From Acholoe squamosa (Eukaryota; Annelida; Polychaeta; Phyllodocida; Polynoidae), in the NCBI GenBank assembly GCA_949317995.1, contig OX439048.1, positions 22,511,495 through 22,575,494 of the forward strand: 64,000 nt of DNA. The letters are read 5' to 3'. The notes below the pieces were generated by a model. It was given only the letters and a program-made list of their open reading frames with translations, was not told the origin of the DNA and made no database searches. A program made the position numbers and the translations under genes. How positions within the stretch are numbered: the stretch's first letter is position 1; each line of letters starts with the position of its first letter. This document shows, in pieces, positions 24,047 to 35,242 of the stretch.

Positions 24047-24159
24047 TCATACTTCCTATTGCTTCGCTTGATTGTCGTTTGCTCTTTCATTCCTTCCTCA
24101 TTTTTTCCTTGTACCCTTTCTGCCTTTCTTCCTTATTGGCATGTAGTGCCTGTAAACAT

Positions 24160-26646
24160 GTGTACTGCACGTCTGGAAGCAACAGTGTACATACACAAAG
24201 CTTTAGTATCCTTGGTACATAGCATTGTCAATACACATTACATGTACAAGACATCTGGAGGCTGTGTGTGGTACATAGCAGTGATTGTACACATTGTACT
24301 GGAAGTCTGGAGGCTGTGTTGTACATGGCAGTGTCTACACATTAAGTGTACTGGATGTCTGGAGGCTGTGTTGTACATAGCAGTGTCTACACATTATGTG
24401 TACTGGATGTCTGGAGGATGTGTTGCACATAGTACTGTCTGGAGGCTTTGTGTGGTACATAGCAGTGCCTGTACACATTGTACTGGGTGGCTGGAGGCCG
24501 TGTGTGGTACATACCTGTGTGTGTACACATTTTACTGCCAGTCTGGAAGCAATATGTGTGGTACATGTACATTGTAATATCTACACATACTGGAGGCTGT
24601 GTGGTACATAGCAGTATCTATACAAATTGTACTGGGTGTCTGGAGGCTGTGTGGTACATAGCAGTATCTATACACATTGTACTGGGTGTCTGGAGGCTAT
24701 GTGTGGACTGGTACATAGCAGTATCTATACACATTGTACTGGATGTCTGGAGGCTATGTGGTACAAAGCAGCGTCTGCACACATTGTACTGGATGTCTGG
24801 AGGCTATGTGGTACATAGCAGCATCTGCACACATTGTACTGGATGTCTGGAGTCTATGTGGTACATAGCAGCATCTGCACACATTGTACTGGATGTCTGG
24901 AGGCTGTGTGGTACATAGCAGCGTCTGCACACATTGTACTGTATGTCTGGAGGCTATGTGGTACATAGCAGCATCTGCACACATTGTACTGGATGTCTGG
25001 AGGCTTTGTGGTACATAGCAACGTCTGCACACATTGTACTGGATGTCTGGAGGCTGTGTGGTACATAGCAGCATCTGCACACATTGTACTGGATGTATGG
25101 AGGCTGTGTGGTACATAGCAATGTCTGCACACATTGTACTGGATGTCTCGGGGCTGTGTGGTACAAAGCAGCGTTTGCACACATTGTACTGGATGTATGG
25201 AGGCTGTGTGGTACATAGAGAGAACTAAACAACCATGGTGTACGAGGTGGCTGATCCACCATGAGGAGACACCCCCGAGGGGTGGATTGGCCACCGAGGA
25301 CACTAGGGGAGTTTAGTTCCCTATTTATTTTATGTTTTATTAAATAAGGAAAAATTAACAAGATCCGTTACCGTAGTGCCCTGTACGAGCGGCGGTCTAC
25401 CATTTTGAATGTTTACATGCGTCCGGAATGAGGCTGCAGTGGTGGATCGGCCGCTGTGGTGGATCGAGACACGTTACGCCACTGGGGGTGTGACGATAGG
25501 CCCCGCAATGCCATCTCTACGGGAAGAAGTTATTCACATAAAATAAATAGCAGCGTCTGCACACATTGTACTGGATGTCTCGAGGCTGTGGGGTACATAG
25601 CAGCGTCTGCTCACATTGTAATGGATGTCTCGAGGCTGTGTGGTACATAGCAGCGTCTGCACACATTGTCTTGGATGTCTGGAGGCTATGTGGTACAAAG
25701 CAGCGTCTGCACACATTGTACTGGATGTATGGAGGCTGTGTGGTACATAGCAGCGTCTGCACACATTGTACTGGATGTCTCAAGGCTGTGGGGTACATAG
25801 CAATGTCTGCACACATTGTACTGGATGTCTCGAGGCTGTGTGGTACATAGCAGCATCTGCACACATTGTACTGGATGTATGGAGGCTGTGTGGTACATAG
25901 CAGCGTCTGCACACATTGTACTGGATGTATGGAGGCTGTGTGGTACATAGCAGCATCTGCACACATTGTACTGGATGTCTCGGGCTGTGTGGTACATAGC
26001 AGCGTCTGCATACATTGTACTGGATGTATGGAGGCTGTGTGGTACATAGCAGCGTCTGCACACATTGTACTGGATGTCTGGAGGCTATGTGGTACATAGC
26101 AGCGTCTGCACACATTGTACTGGATGTATGGAGGCTGTGTGGTACATAGCAGCATCTGCACACATTGTACTGGATGTCTGGAGGCTATGTGGTACATAGC
26201 AGTGATTGTACACATTGTCCTGGATGTATGGAGGCTGTGTGGTACATAGCAGTGATTGTACACATTGTACTGGATGTATGGAGGCTGTGTGGTACATAGC
26301 AGTGATTGTACACATTGTCCTGGATGTATGGAGGCTTTGTGGTACATAGCAATGTCTGCACACATTGTACTGGATGTATGGAGGCTGTGTGGTACATAGC
26401 AGTGTCTGCACACATTGTACTGGATGTATGGAGGCTGTGTGGTACATAGCAGCATCTGCACACATTGTACTGGATGTATGGAGGCTGTGTGGTACATAGC
26501 AGCATCTGCACACATTGTACTGGATGTATGGAGGCTATGTGGTACATAGCAGTGATTGTACACATTGTACTGGATATATGGAGGCTGTGTGGTACATAGC
26601 AGTGATTGTACACATTGTACTGGATGTATGGAAGCTGTGTGGTACA
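24160..26646. repeat. 50-bp satellite, about 43 copies, split by an insertion
   Basis: Unit TGGTACATAGCAGCGTCTGC, ACACATTGTACTGGATGTCT, GGAGGCTGTG: 50 bp. Copies are most diverged at the left edge (24160-24600). Since 50 is not a multiple of 3 but the minus strand lacks stop codons in every frame of the unit, minus-strand open frames run up to 399 codons (25517-26716) as a 50-residue supra-repeat. These are not genes. Variants GATTGTA for GTCTGCA cluster at 26200-26340 and 26540-26630, showing local amplification. The array resumes briefly after the insertion ending at 27054. Confidence 0.96.
25220..25550. mobile_element. 331-bp insertion within the 50-bp satellite
   Basis: Satellite sequence stops at ACATAG (25219) and resumes at AAATAG/CAGCG (25550), leaving ATAG on both sides. 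The left 100 bp form a fold-back: AGAACTAAAC (25221) against GTTTAGTTCC (25311), and GGTGGCTGATCCACC against GGTGGATTGGCCACC. The right part has TTTGAATGTTTAC and ends TTCACATAAAATAAATAG, resembling the element at 26800-27056. Confidence 0.7.
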
Positions 26647-26648
26647 AT

Positions 26649-26800
26649 GGTAAAGGTGAACGATGATTAGTTTGAGCCGACCGTTTCTTCACGAGCACTT
26701 CCTGCCCGTTCCGCACGAGGCTGTTATGCCGAGTGCAGAGACGGCAGGAAGCGCGAGTGAAGAAACAGGGGGCTCAAACTAATCAGAGTTCATCTTTACA
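26649..26800. mobile_element. 152-bp fold-back module
   Basis: The arm at 26650-26678 (GTAAAGGTGAACGATG, then ATTAGTTTGAGCC) pairs with 26771-26799. Inner parts also pair (GTTTCTTCAC with GTGAAGAAAC, CTTCCTGCC with GGCAGGAAG), so most of the module is palindromic. A second copy, inverted, lies at 35250-35404. Confidence 0.85.
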
Positions 26801-27056
26801 TTTATGTCAAGGTGTTTGAGTGGAAAATCAATCAATATTTCATCAATAAGATTGAAAATAAACCCTTATTCACCTGTCATCATCGCAAAATGCTGACCGC
26901 TGCCATCTTGAATGTTTACGTTTCAAAAAGGCTGCGCATGCCCGATGGACCTATGACGTCATTGTGCGGATTTGGCGCCGGTTATTTCATGGCAGAGTGC
27001 AATATGAGGGTTTAGTGCATTGTCAATGGGGCATCAATATTCACCTTGACATAAAT
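26800..27056. mobile_element. 257-bp element with ATTTATGTCAAGGTG terminal inverted repeats
   Basis: ATTTATGTCAAGGTG (26800-26814) and CACCTTGACATAAAT (27042-27056) are exact inverted ends. The interior (GCCATCTTGAATGTTTACG, ATGACGTCATTGTGCGGATT, GGCGCCGGTTATTTCATGG) recurs in opposite orientation at 32035-32250. It abuts the fold-back module, and the pair together interrupts the 50-bp satellite. Confidence 0.85.
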
Positions 27057-27408
27057 AGCAGTGTCTGTGCACATAAAGTGTAGGCCTACTGGATGTCTTG
27101 AGTCTGTGCATGGTGAAGGTGCGTAGTATAGAGGCTGCAGGATGAATGAGGTGTACAGAGCTGACCCACTTAGCAGACACGGCACATGCCAGCTGTGGTA
27201 CAGACCCTCTCCTCCCCGCTCCTACACAGCACACACCTCTGGGCTCCTCCAGCACACTTATACCAGCCTCTGGTTGGCCTTCTGTCTCATACCCACCCTG
27301 TGCTTCACATATGTACTGTTCTATACTGCAGTCGCACATTGGCCTTCTCTACACTGAAGCCCCTTGACGCCTGAGTTTTATTAACCTCTCCTTCTGCGCC
27401 TACCTTCC
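27057..27408. other. non-coding stretch with satellite remnant
   Basis: A degenerate 50-bp satellite unit continues to about 27130. Overlapping 62-101-codon open frames occur on both strands at 27034-27374. One (27142-27357) has a hydrophobic C-terminal segment, but there is no splice or homology support. Confidence 0.4.
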
Positions 27409-27418
27409 CTTTCCCCTC

Positions 27419-27542
27419 TTATCCCCTCGGATGTGTGTGGTGCACATATATATGTGCAGGCACCGACACATTCCTCTGTAAAATTGTGTAATGTGACCCT
27501 AGCTGTTGAAATGGCGTTAAACATCTATTACTCACTCACTCA
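27419..27542 (+). mobile_element. SINE-A copy 5, 5'-truncated and internally deleted
   Basis: Starts at TTATCCCCTCGGATG, lacks the TTCTCGCCATGAATATG block, and ends in (ACTC)n. A 10-bp flank CTTTCCCCTC occurs at 27409-27418 and 27543-27552. Confidence 0.8.
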
Positions 27543-27591
27543 CTTTCCCCTCCCCTCTCTTCTTACTCTTTCTTCCTCTCACTTCCTTCTA

Positions 27592-27665
27592 CAGAGATGC
27601 CACTTTTCCTGGTTTACCAGGAATTCCTGGTTTTCTTTTCTCGAGATTTCTGTACTAAGATATTT
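27592..27665 (+). mobile_element. GATGCCACT MITE, left-end fragment
   Basis: CAGAGATGCCACTTTTCC followed by TGGTTTACCAGGAATTCCTG is nearly identical to the left end of the element at 18076. No right end is visible. Confidence 0.6.
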
Positions 27666-28007
27666 CAATTTCTATCATTTCATGTCCTACTGTCTTTCCC
27701 TCCTCTGGTGTGGAAATGTCCTTCTTTTTACTTGCCATCTTGAATAAAAAACATGTTTGCCTTCTGATCATATTAGACGTACAAGAAGGAGAATACACCC
27801 ATGCCAGAGAGAAGCATTTTGTCTCAGCTCTTGACTTGTCAGTAGAACATGGGGACCTCTGGCCTGCTTGTGCCTGAGTAGTATAAGGAGTTGGCCCATT
27901 TCACATGGGTTTAGCACTTTTATCTTGGAGACATCAAAACATGTAAACTTTTATCAGGCTTTTAGGGTACATTCACGCATTTTATGCATTTAAACGAAAA
28001 TGGAAAG

Positions 28008-28079
<72 letters not shown>

Positions 28080-29368
28080 CTGATCAGCACTTGATAAGAA
28101 GTATCACTATAATTGACACTATTGGTGTATGGTGTCTTCAGTCCAGTATGATGGAAGAGAAACAATCCCAGACTCTCCAAACTATCACTCCATCCACTTC
28201 CTTTGTTGTAGTGGTGTGAAGGCACAGAGTCTCATATATACTTGATTAGGTCAATATTGAAGAGGGAGAATTATACATGTTCAGGGTGACTTGTGGCCAG
28301 GTGTTACTGAATAATGCTGATAGGGGCCTGTGAAGATGGATGATAAATCACCGGCCCCGACACCTCATTGTGGATCAGCTTATTAAAAATGGATAAGTCT
28401 CTGGGCTGAAGTATTACAGCCAGATGTATACGCCGGCCACCCCCAGGGGAAAAGATATTGTTCCCTGGACTTCTTTTTTTCCTTCGATAGTAGAAAGGAA
28501 GGTGTCAGGTTATATGCCCAGAAGAACTAGGTTATCATATCAGCGAGTTTTTTGTTTTGTTTTGTTTTTTAGTAAGCACCTGTATTGTATACAGGGATGA
28601 AAGTCTTCAGGGATTTCCCTGATTTCAGGGATTTTGAAGTTCCAAGACGCTATATATTCATATAAAAACCAAGGTTTTTGGGTTAATCTTGGATCATTTC
28701 AGGGATTTTCGTGCTTTGTGACTTTCATCCCTGTGTATAATAGCCAGGACTGCGAACTTTATATATACCCTAAGCACTATAAATAGATTGGGAACAAACA
28801 ATCTATTTGTCTAAGCATTAGGAAATCGTTATCAGTAGATCTCTATATCTATCAGTTCTGGGGTTCTTGTTTCCTTGGTACTTTACACAAGGATATACTA
28901 GTTACCGATACTTCCGACATTTCCTTTCTTTCATATAAATCCCCATCTAATCAGCTCTCCAGGGAAAAGGAAGTTCTAAGCAAAAATTACTGTGCTGAGC
29001 AGAATCTCCTAAGCACACTCAGATACACTTTCTGCCTCTATACTGAACACCAGCCTTTTGCCAATTGCCAATAATGGGAGTAAATATTTTGTCTTGAGTT
29101 TGGCTATCGAACACTGTTGGTCACATATTGTGCGGCTTGTTGTCCAAGCGTGGCCAGGCCCCAAGCAAAACTGTGAGAACAGGCATCGTGCATTTTGTAA
29201 ATGTCATTTGTTACTGTTTACCGACTCATTGGCCATTAAAAACCTGACAGTGGGGAAAGAAATGCATGTGGCCCAATAATGACATCCGGTCGATAGGTTA
29301 ATGGGTTATAGGGAAGGTAAATAGGTTCACATCTGTATGCATGTAAGGTAATAAGTCTGTTTTATAAC
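27666..29368. repeat. non-coding stretch with (AT)n microsatellite
   Basis: Contains about 32 AT dinucleotides at 28012-28075. A short inverted arrangement of GGGATTT(C/G) phrases at 28597-28735 (ATGAAAGTC ... GACTTTCATCCCTG) suggests another small fold-back. No gene supported. Confidence 0.6.
28589..28733. mobile_element. small fold-back element
   Basis: CAGGGATGAAAGTC at about 28590 is the inverse of GACTTTCATCCCTG at about 28720. Between them, CAGGGATTT phrases are arranged in near mirror image. No clear target duplication. Confidence 0.5.
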
Positions 29369-29370
29369 TA

Positions 29371-29575
29371 CCGTAAATCCTTGCTTATAGGACGCCCCTC
29401 GCGTATAAGACGCACCCTGAGTTGGACAAAACCATATAGAACGCATCTGGGGTCAGATTTTGGCCATTTTAGTACTGTTATATAGTGTAGAATCCTCGCA
29501 AGTAAGACGCACCCTATAGGACGCAGAGGGTGTAATTTTGGTCCAAAGCTGCATCTTATACACGAAGATTTACGG
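29371..29575. mobile_element. TA-flanked TIR element, 205 bp
   Basis: Left end CCGTAAATCCTTGCTTATAG and right end complementary to CCGTAAATCTTCGTGTATAA, with TA on each side (29369-29370, 29576-29577). Same family as 8666-8960 but with older, imperfect TIRs and a different interior. Confidence 0.82.
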
Positions 29576-29689
29576 TACTATAAGGCAATGACATGGTCAG
29601 TTATATTAAACATCTCTCAATTGTTTGTGTCATCCACAGCACTTTCTCTTATTGGCCGTGATATGACAGATAATATTGGCATAGTTGTA

Positions 29690-29972
29690 TGCATGCTGTG
29701 GCTATATTGCTGGGAATGTTAGCCCTATATTGTACTCATGCTACACATGGCTATATTGCTGGGAATATTAGCCCTAAAGGCTATATTGTACCCATGCTGT
29801 GGCTATATTGATAGGAATATTAGCCCTATATTGTACCCATGCTGTGGCTATATTAATGGGAATATTAGCCCTATACTGTACCCATGCTGTGGCTATATTA
29901 ATGGGAATATTAGCCCTATACTGTACCCATGCTGTGGCTATATTAATGGGAATATTAGCCCTATATCCCTTT
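29690..29972. repeat. 45-bp tandem repeat, block 1
   Basis: Unit GCTGTGGCTATATTAATGGG, AATATTAGCCCTATACTGTA, CCCAT (45 bp), five to six copies, the first two irregular. Period 45 opens frames on both strands (15-residue repeats) that are not genes. Confidence 0.93.
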
Positions 29973-30083
29973 GAGGGCAGAGCAAAAATCTTTGTCCTGA
30001 CCATGGGGACGGCCTCTGAAAAAAGTATAGTTCCTAGAGGACGAGCCTATTTTCAATTCCTATACAAATCCTATATAATGGGC

Positions 30084-30178
30084 GTCGACTATAGTCGATG
30101 CTAGGCCCACCATGGTGTCGACTATAGTCGATGCTAGGCCTACCATGGTGTTGACTATAGTCGATGCTAGCCCTCAAT
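30084..30178. repeat. 33-bp tandem triplication containing a 14-bp palindrome
   Basis: Copies at 30084, 30117 and 30150 each include (G)TCGACTATAGTCGA, a perfect palindrome (third copy TTGACTATAGTCGA), followed by TGCTAGGCCCACCATGG. They sit between the two blocks of the 45-bp repeat. Confidence 0.9.
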
Positions 30179-30385
30179 GGGATATTGTACCCATGCTGTG
30201 GCTATATTAATGGGAATATTAGCCCTATACTGTACCCATGCTGTGGCTATATTAGTGGGAATATTAGCCCTATACTGTTCCCATGCTGTGGCTATATTAA
30301 TGGGAATATTAGCCCTATACTGTACCCATGCTGTGGCTATATTAATGGGAATATTAGCCCTACATTGTACCCATGCTATATGAGA
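30179..30385. repeat. 45-bp tandem repeat, block 2
   Basis: Four and a half further copies of the same 45-bp unit, nearly identical to block 1, resuming after a 200-bp interruption. Confidence 0.92.
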
Positions 30386-31377
30386 TGGGCTGCTGTTGTT
30401 TGCCACTTTACTCTCGGTGCCTGTTTATTCAGCTCTGTACACACTAGTCATCACGAAGAGTCGTGTGTGTAAACATGGCTTGTCAGCCCAATCCGACAGG
30501 GTCAGACCCGATCTACCTTGGGTCAACACGGTTAGGAGAGATTACAGCAGTGTACACACAGATTAAAGTGTTACCGTCCCAATCCATTCGACCCAAACTA
30601 CTGCTCAGTTGACATGGCCACTGGAAGATCAAAACACCAACTTTCTCTTTCTAAGAGCAAGAATACCAAAAGAAAACCTGATTGTGCATATGAAAAGAAT
30701 ATGGTCAGCCTGGTCCTGTCTTATGTGTCCAGGCTATATAAGAACACTTGCTATCAATTGAAAAAAAGTTTTCTCCCTGCACTCTATTCATCACTGCTAT
30801 ATTGGGCAACATTTTCTTTTTTGTTTTTTTTTAAATTCCCCATTGCACATTTAACCCAAATCAGACTAAGGGAAAATGACAGACAGTGACTTTCATTGCC
30901 TGTTGGTGTCTCTATGCTAATATTGACACCGGTGTGGTCAATGTTGCCTGCCAACTGAACACACACCATATAACACCAAGCCCCTTTGGGTTTGGGACCA
31001 CTGGCAATTCTTTTATTGTCACATTTTAACACAAACATAAGCGTGACGAGTCCCCATGGGATGAAACTACTCCTTGGTGACCGGTTGTCCACTGGTAACC
31101 TCAGTTTCCATGTTACCTAGTGCCATGGATACTTGTGTATACTGTTACCTAGTGACAGCATCACATGTGACTGTTGCCATGCAATGGTGTTCTGAATGAC
31201 GCCATGCCCCTCTGGCATAACCGTCATTCGGAGTGGTAGCTTAGTGGAGAACGGACGTACTCACATAGCCCTGTCGAAATCTTATATTGGGCAACATGCG
31301 TTCGGAATGCCTGTTTATCCGTTTAGAAAGTCTGGATTGCCCAGAAAGACCCAAACAATCTTTCACTACTCCGCCAC
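30386..31377. other. non-coding stretch
   Basis: No gene supported. A T-run lies near 30820. The 91-codon frame at 30614-30889 has a hydrophobic tail but no other feature. Confidence 0.4.
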
Positions 31378-31507
31378 CAGGGATGCCACATTTCCTACTT
31401 CTGTATGAATTTCTCCTTCCCCTTTACATTTCCGTGTTGAGTTTATTGATTTCCTGTAGGAAATGACCAGTTTTCTCACTTTTTTTTTACCAGGGAGTGT
31501 CATCTTT
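31378..31507. mobile_element. GATGCCACT MITE, diverged copy
   Basis: Left end CAGGGATGCCACATTTCCT, right end GGGAGTGTCATCTTTGG: inverted with three or four mismatches, with FTS-like fill between (CCTGTAGGAAATGACC). Confidence 0.55.
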
Positions 31508-31889
31508 GGCAAAACAAACCAATCTCATGTGCCACACTGGATGCAGTCCATAGCACCAAGCCCGATACCCTATACTTGGTGTGTGTCTGTGATGGAGGTT
31601 AATGACACTGCCTCCAGTACTATAGCGCCGTCTAGACGCATCACCCAACATCAATAATCCCTTTACGGCCGCACCATGCTTCCATGCATCATGACCATTT
31701 GTTGTCACAATGCTTCAGCCCAGGTGATTAAACTCGCCAGGGCTGCATGATGCGAACCCTTGGGATGTACATGTATATCCTTTTGCTGGCACTGTACTGA
31801 TGCCCTATGGTCAGCATGATGCAGATATATCTCTGTCGAGTCTAATAAGGTTACCTGAATGCATCATGATACCCCTTCGGTAGTGTATT
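31508..31889. other. non-coding stretch
   Basis: Contains ACTCGCCAGGGCTGCATGAT at 31732-31751, a piece of the dispersed repeat that seeded the 51-bp array. Nothing else recognised. Confidence 0.4.
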
Positions 31890-32034
31890 AATCCTGTAGC
31901 CTATATTGTACTCATGCTGTGGCTGTATTACAAGGCATACCAGCCCCCGGTATCAGCCCTATATTGTGCCCATACTGTGGCCACATTAACCATATTAACC
32001 CTTTATTGTACCCATGCTGTGGTACATTAACCAT
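31890..32034. repeat. degenerate relatives of the 45-bp repeat
   Basis: Phrases TATTGTACTCATGCTGTGGC, CCTATATTGTGCCCATACTG and TTATTGTACCCATGCTGTGG recur irregularly. This is an older, unhomogenised part of the same family. Confidence 0.75.
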
Positions 32035-32250
32035 TTATGTCAAGGTGAATATTGATCCATAATAGAGAAAGCACTGAGACCACGTATTGCACCCTGCTGT
32101 GAAATAACCAGCGCCAAATCCGCACGATGACGTCATCGAGCTTCCGCGCGTGCGCAACCTTGGTAAAACGTAAACAAACAAAATGGTGGCGCCTCTACTG
32201 CAAAATGGCGGCGCCTCTACTTTATTGCCGTTCATTCCTAAGAATGAACG
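32035..32250. mobile_element. ATTTATGTCAAGGTG element, second copy
   Basis: Starts ATTTATGTCAAGGTGAATAT and contains GCGCCAAATCCGCACGATGA and GTAAACAAACAAAATGG blocks, matching the reverse complement of 26800-27056. GGCGCCTCTACT is duplicated near the right side, which ends with the hairpin CCGTTCATT/AATGAACGG (32227-32250). The opposite TIR is missing. Confidence 0.75.
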
Positions 32251-32694
32251 GCTATAGGAGGGGACCCATTCTTAAATACAAGCTCTCATAGTGGTGCTTC
32301 CTCGCTCTCCATGTATAATCCTGTCATAGGTACAGTATTGAGTATGCCTATACCTGGATTAAAATCTGCAAATCAGTCAAGCATAGAAGTGGTGGCAGTG
32401 GTGGTGTTGGTGGACCTGTTATTGTAGACCCTGGGGACAGAGTGGTGGTAGCCCTGGACACCTCAGGCAGAGCCATGGTATATAGTATATATACCCCCCC
32501 CCCCACCCACCTCTTAATAGTGGTGGTGGCTGTGCTCCGGTGGTGGCCCCATACCTGCCTGCCACCACCTCCCCCAGCACTATGTGGTTCTCTTCTGCTG
32601 GTGGTGTATTTCTTAGCACCACTGACTATTAACCCACTAAAGGCCACCTACATGTATATTTATGTATACATGTACACATAAGTATGATGCACTT
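32251..32694. other. non-coding stretch with CCACCAC/GGTGGTGG patches
   Basis: Rich in GGTGGTGG and CCACC phrases (32386-32600), which generate overlapping Pro/Gly frames on both strands. No gene supported. Confidence 0.5.
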
Positions 32695-34497
32695 TTTTAG
32701 GAGTTTTAAGTGGCGTGGCATTGGATTATTTGGAGTCTTGGGACCGTTTTCCATGTGTGTCGGCCATCTTGGTTTTCGGAAACACAGGGATCCAGGCCAT
32801 ATATGGTCAATTTTGATCTTAAAAAGTTATCAGATGGATGTTAGTGACCATTGAGACACCTCAACTACCCAATTTTATTGTTTGCCATGTGTGTCAGCCA
32901 TCTTGGTTTTAGGAAACACAGGGATCCAGGTCATTTGTGGTCAATTTTGATCTTCAAATGTTATCAGATGGATGTTAGTGACCATTGAAAGACCTGAACT
33001 ACCTAATTCTATTTTTTTCAATATGTGTCGGCCATCTTTGTTTTAGAAAACACAGGGATCCAGGTCATATATGGTCAACTTTGATCTTCAAAAATTATCA
33101 GATGGATGTTAGTGACCATTGGGAGACCTAAACTAGCCTATTTTATTGTTTTCCATGTGTGTCGGCCATCTTTGTTTTAGGAAACACAGGGATCCAGCTC
33201 ATATATTGTCAATTTTAATCTTCAAAAGTTATCAGATGGATGTTAGTGACCATTGAAAGACCTCAACTACCTAATTCTATTGTTTTCCATATGTGTCGGC
33301 CATCTTTGTTTTAGGATACACAGGGATCCAGGCCATACATGGTCAATTTTGATCTTCAAAAATTATCAGATGGGTGTTAGTGACCATTGGGAGACCTCAA
33401 CTAGCCTATTTTATTGTTTTCCATGTGTGTCGGCCATCTTTGTTTTAGGAAACACAGGGATCCAGGTCATATATGGTCAATTTTGATCTTCAAAAGTTAT
33501 AAGATGGATGTTAGTGACCATTGAAAGACCTCAACTACCTAATTCTATTTTTTTCAATATGTGACGGCCATCTTTGTTTTAGAAAACACAGGGATCCAGG
33601 CCATATATGGTCAATTTCGATCTTCAAAAGTTATCAGATGTATGTTAGTGACCATTGGGGGACCTCAACTACCCAATTTTGTTGTTTTCCATGTGTGTCG
33701 GCCATCTTGGTTTCAGGAATCACAGGGATCCAGGTCATATATGGTCAATTTTGATCTTCAAAAGTTATCAGATGGCTGTTAGTGACCATTGGGACACCTC
33801 AACTAGCTAATTTTATTGTTCTCCATATATGTCGGCCATCTTTGTTTTAGGAAACGCAGGGATCCAGGCCATATAGCTCACATAGCCATTATCAGCTGGG
33901 GGCCGCCATTAGACCCCGACGGCACTATGACTAACACCTTCAGCCCCCGACTCCGCAGTATATGCCAGGGATGCCTCCCATTGGTAAATAATACAATAGC
34001 CATGTGCCGTATATGGTCAACTTCGATCTTCAAAAGTTATCAGATGGATGTTAGTGACCATTGGGGGACCTCAACTACCCAATTTTGTTGTTTTCCATGT
34101 GTGTCGGCCATCTTTGTTTTAGGAAACACAGGGATCCAGGTCATATATGGTCAATTTTGATCTTCAAAAGTTATGGTTAGTGACCATTTGGACACCTCAA
34201 CTACCCAATTTTATTGTTTTCCATGTGTGTCCTCAACTAGCTAATTTTATTGTTCTCCATATATGTCGGCCATCTTTGTTTTAGGAAACACAGGGATCCA
34301 GGCCATATATGGTCAACTTCGATCTTCAAAAGTTATCAGATGTATGTTAGTGACCATTGGGACACCTCCACTACCTAATTCTTTTGTTTTCCTTGTGTGT
34401 CGGCCATCTTGGTTTAAGGAATCACAGGGATCCAGGCCATATATGGTCAATTTTGATCTTCAAAAGTTATCAGATGGATGTTAGTGACCATTGTGAC
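32695..34497. repeat. 134-bp satellite, 12-13 copies
   Basis: The CGGCCATCTT landmark falls at 32761, 32895, 33029, 33163, 33297, 33431, 33565, 33699 and 33833, each exactly 134 bp apart, then 34105, 34267 and 34401 after rearrangements. The unit includes AACACAGGGATCCAGG, TATATGGTCAATTTTGATCT and TTATCAGATGGATGTTAGTG. Odd- and even-numbered units differ (CTATTTTTTTCAATATGTG versus TTATTGTTTTCCATGTGTG), suggesting a 268-bp dimer step. The right edge runs into CCACCA repeats. Confidence 0.96.
33875..34012. mobile_element. 138-bp insertion in the 134-bp satellite
   Basis: A unit is interrupted after GGCCATATA and resumes at GTATATGGTCAA. The intervening 138 bp (GCTCACATAGCCATTATCAG ... CAATAGCCATGTGCC) are unrelated to the satellite. 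The landmark spacing 33833 to 34105 is 272 = 134 + 138. No obvious inverted termini. Confidence 0.75.
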
Positions 34498-35242
34498 ACC
34501 ACCACCACCAATACCACCACCACACTACTCCCAACCCTCACACACATTCCTTATTTGCATATTTTAATCCAGGCATAGGTTTACTCCATACTATAGCAAT
34601 GAGGCAGGATTTTACATGGAGAGCGAGAAAGCACCACAATCAGAGCATATATTTAAGTATAGGTCCATTCCAAAGGCCATAGAGTTCATATATAATGATC
34701 TTTTTTCCTTGGATCATCATAGGAATATGCACGGCATTACAGCATTGCTGTGTTTACTTTCCTGAAAGTATGTTATAGATTAATAAATTGCAAAACACAC
34801 AACATATGAAGGGCTTTTAGATTCCGTATTAAAATAATATTTGTTCTGAAAATTTTGATCTACTATCATATTAAAAATGTTGTAAATCAATTCTATACTT
34901 CTTAGAACATGATATGAATATTCACGGCATTACAGCTTTGCTGTGTTTACTTTGCCGAAAATATGGGATAAATTTCTAATCCGGGAAACGCACTGCAATT
35001 TAACTGCTTTTAGAATTGATATTAAACTCAGAATTGATCGTCAAATTTAAATATGAAACCCTAATATCTTGATCATAGATGACAGATCCTAAATTGAATC
35101 CTCTCAATTGCATCCTTAACACGGGCCTCTTGATCATAGATCTTAGATTCTAAATTTTCAATTGAATCCTTAACATAATCTCCTAACCATGGACCCCTTG
35201 TTTTGAGAGAAAACGAAGAAATATCCACTTAAAACACCTTGA
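34498..35242. other. non-coding stretch
   Basis: AT-rich. A phrase CACGGCATTACAGC(A/T)TTGCTGTGTTTACTTT occurs twice (about 34730 and 34933), and CTTGATCATAGAT(G/C) twice near 35071 and 35128. No gene. Confidence 0.5.

Noticed and set aside
23924..26613. Many overlapping Cys/His/Tyr-rich open frames on both strands, up to 399 codons
   Set aside because: All derive from the 50-bp satellite, and on the minus strand all three frames are open at once.
24160..26646. CRISPR-like array
   Set aside because: Units are head to tail with no unique spacers, in an evident eukaryotic sequence.
27142..27357. 71-codon frame with a hydrophobic segment
   Set aside because: Three plus-strand frames and one minus-strand frame are open over the same bases, and there is no splice or start context.
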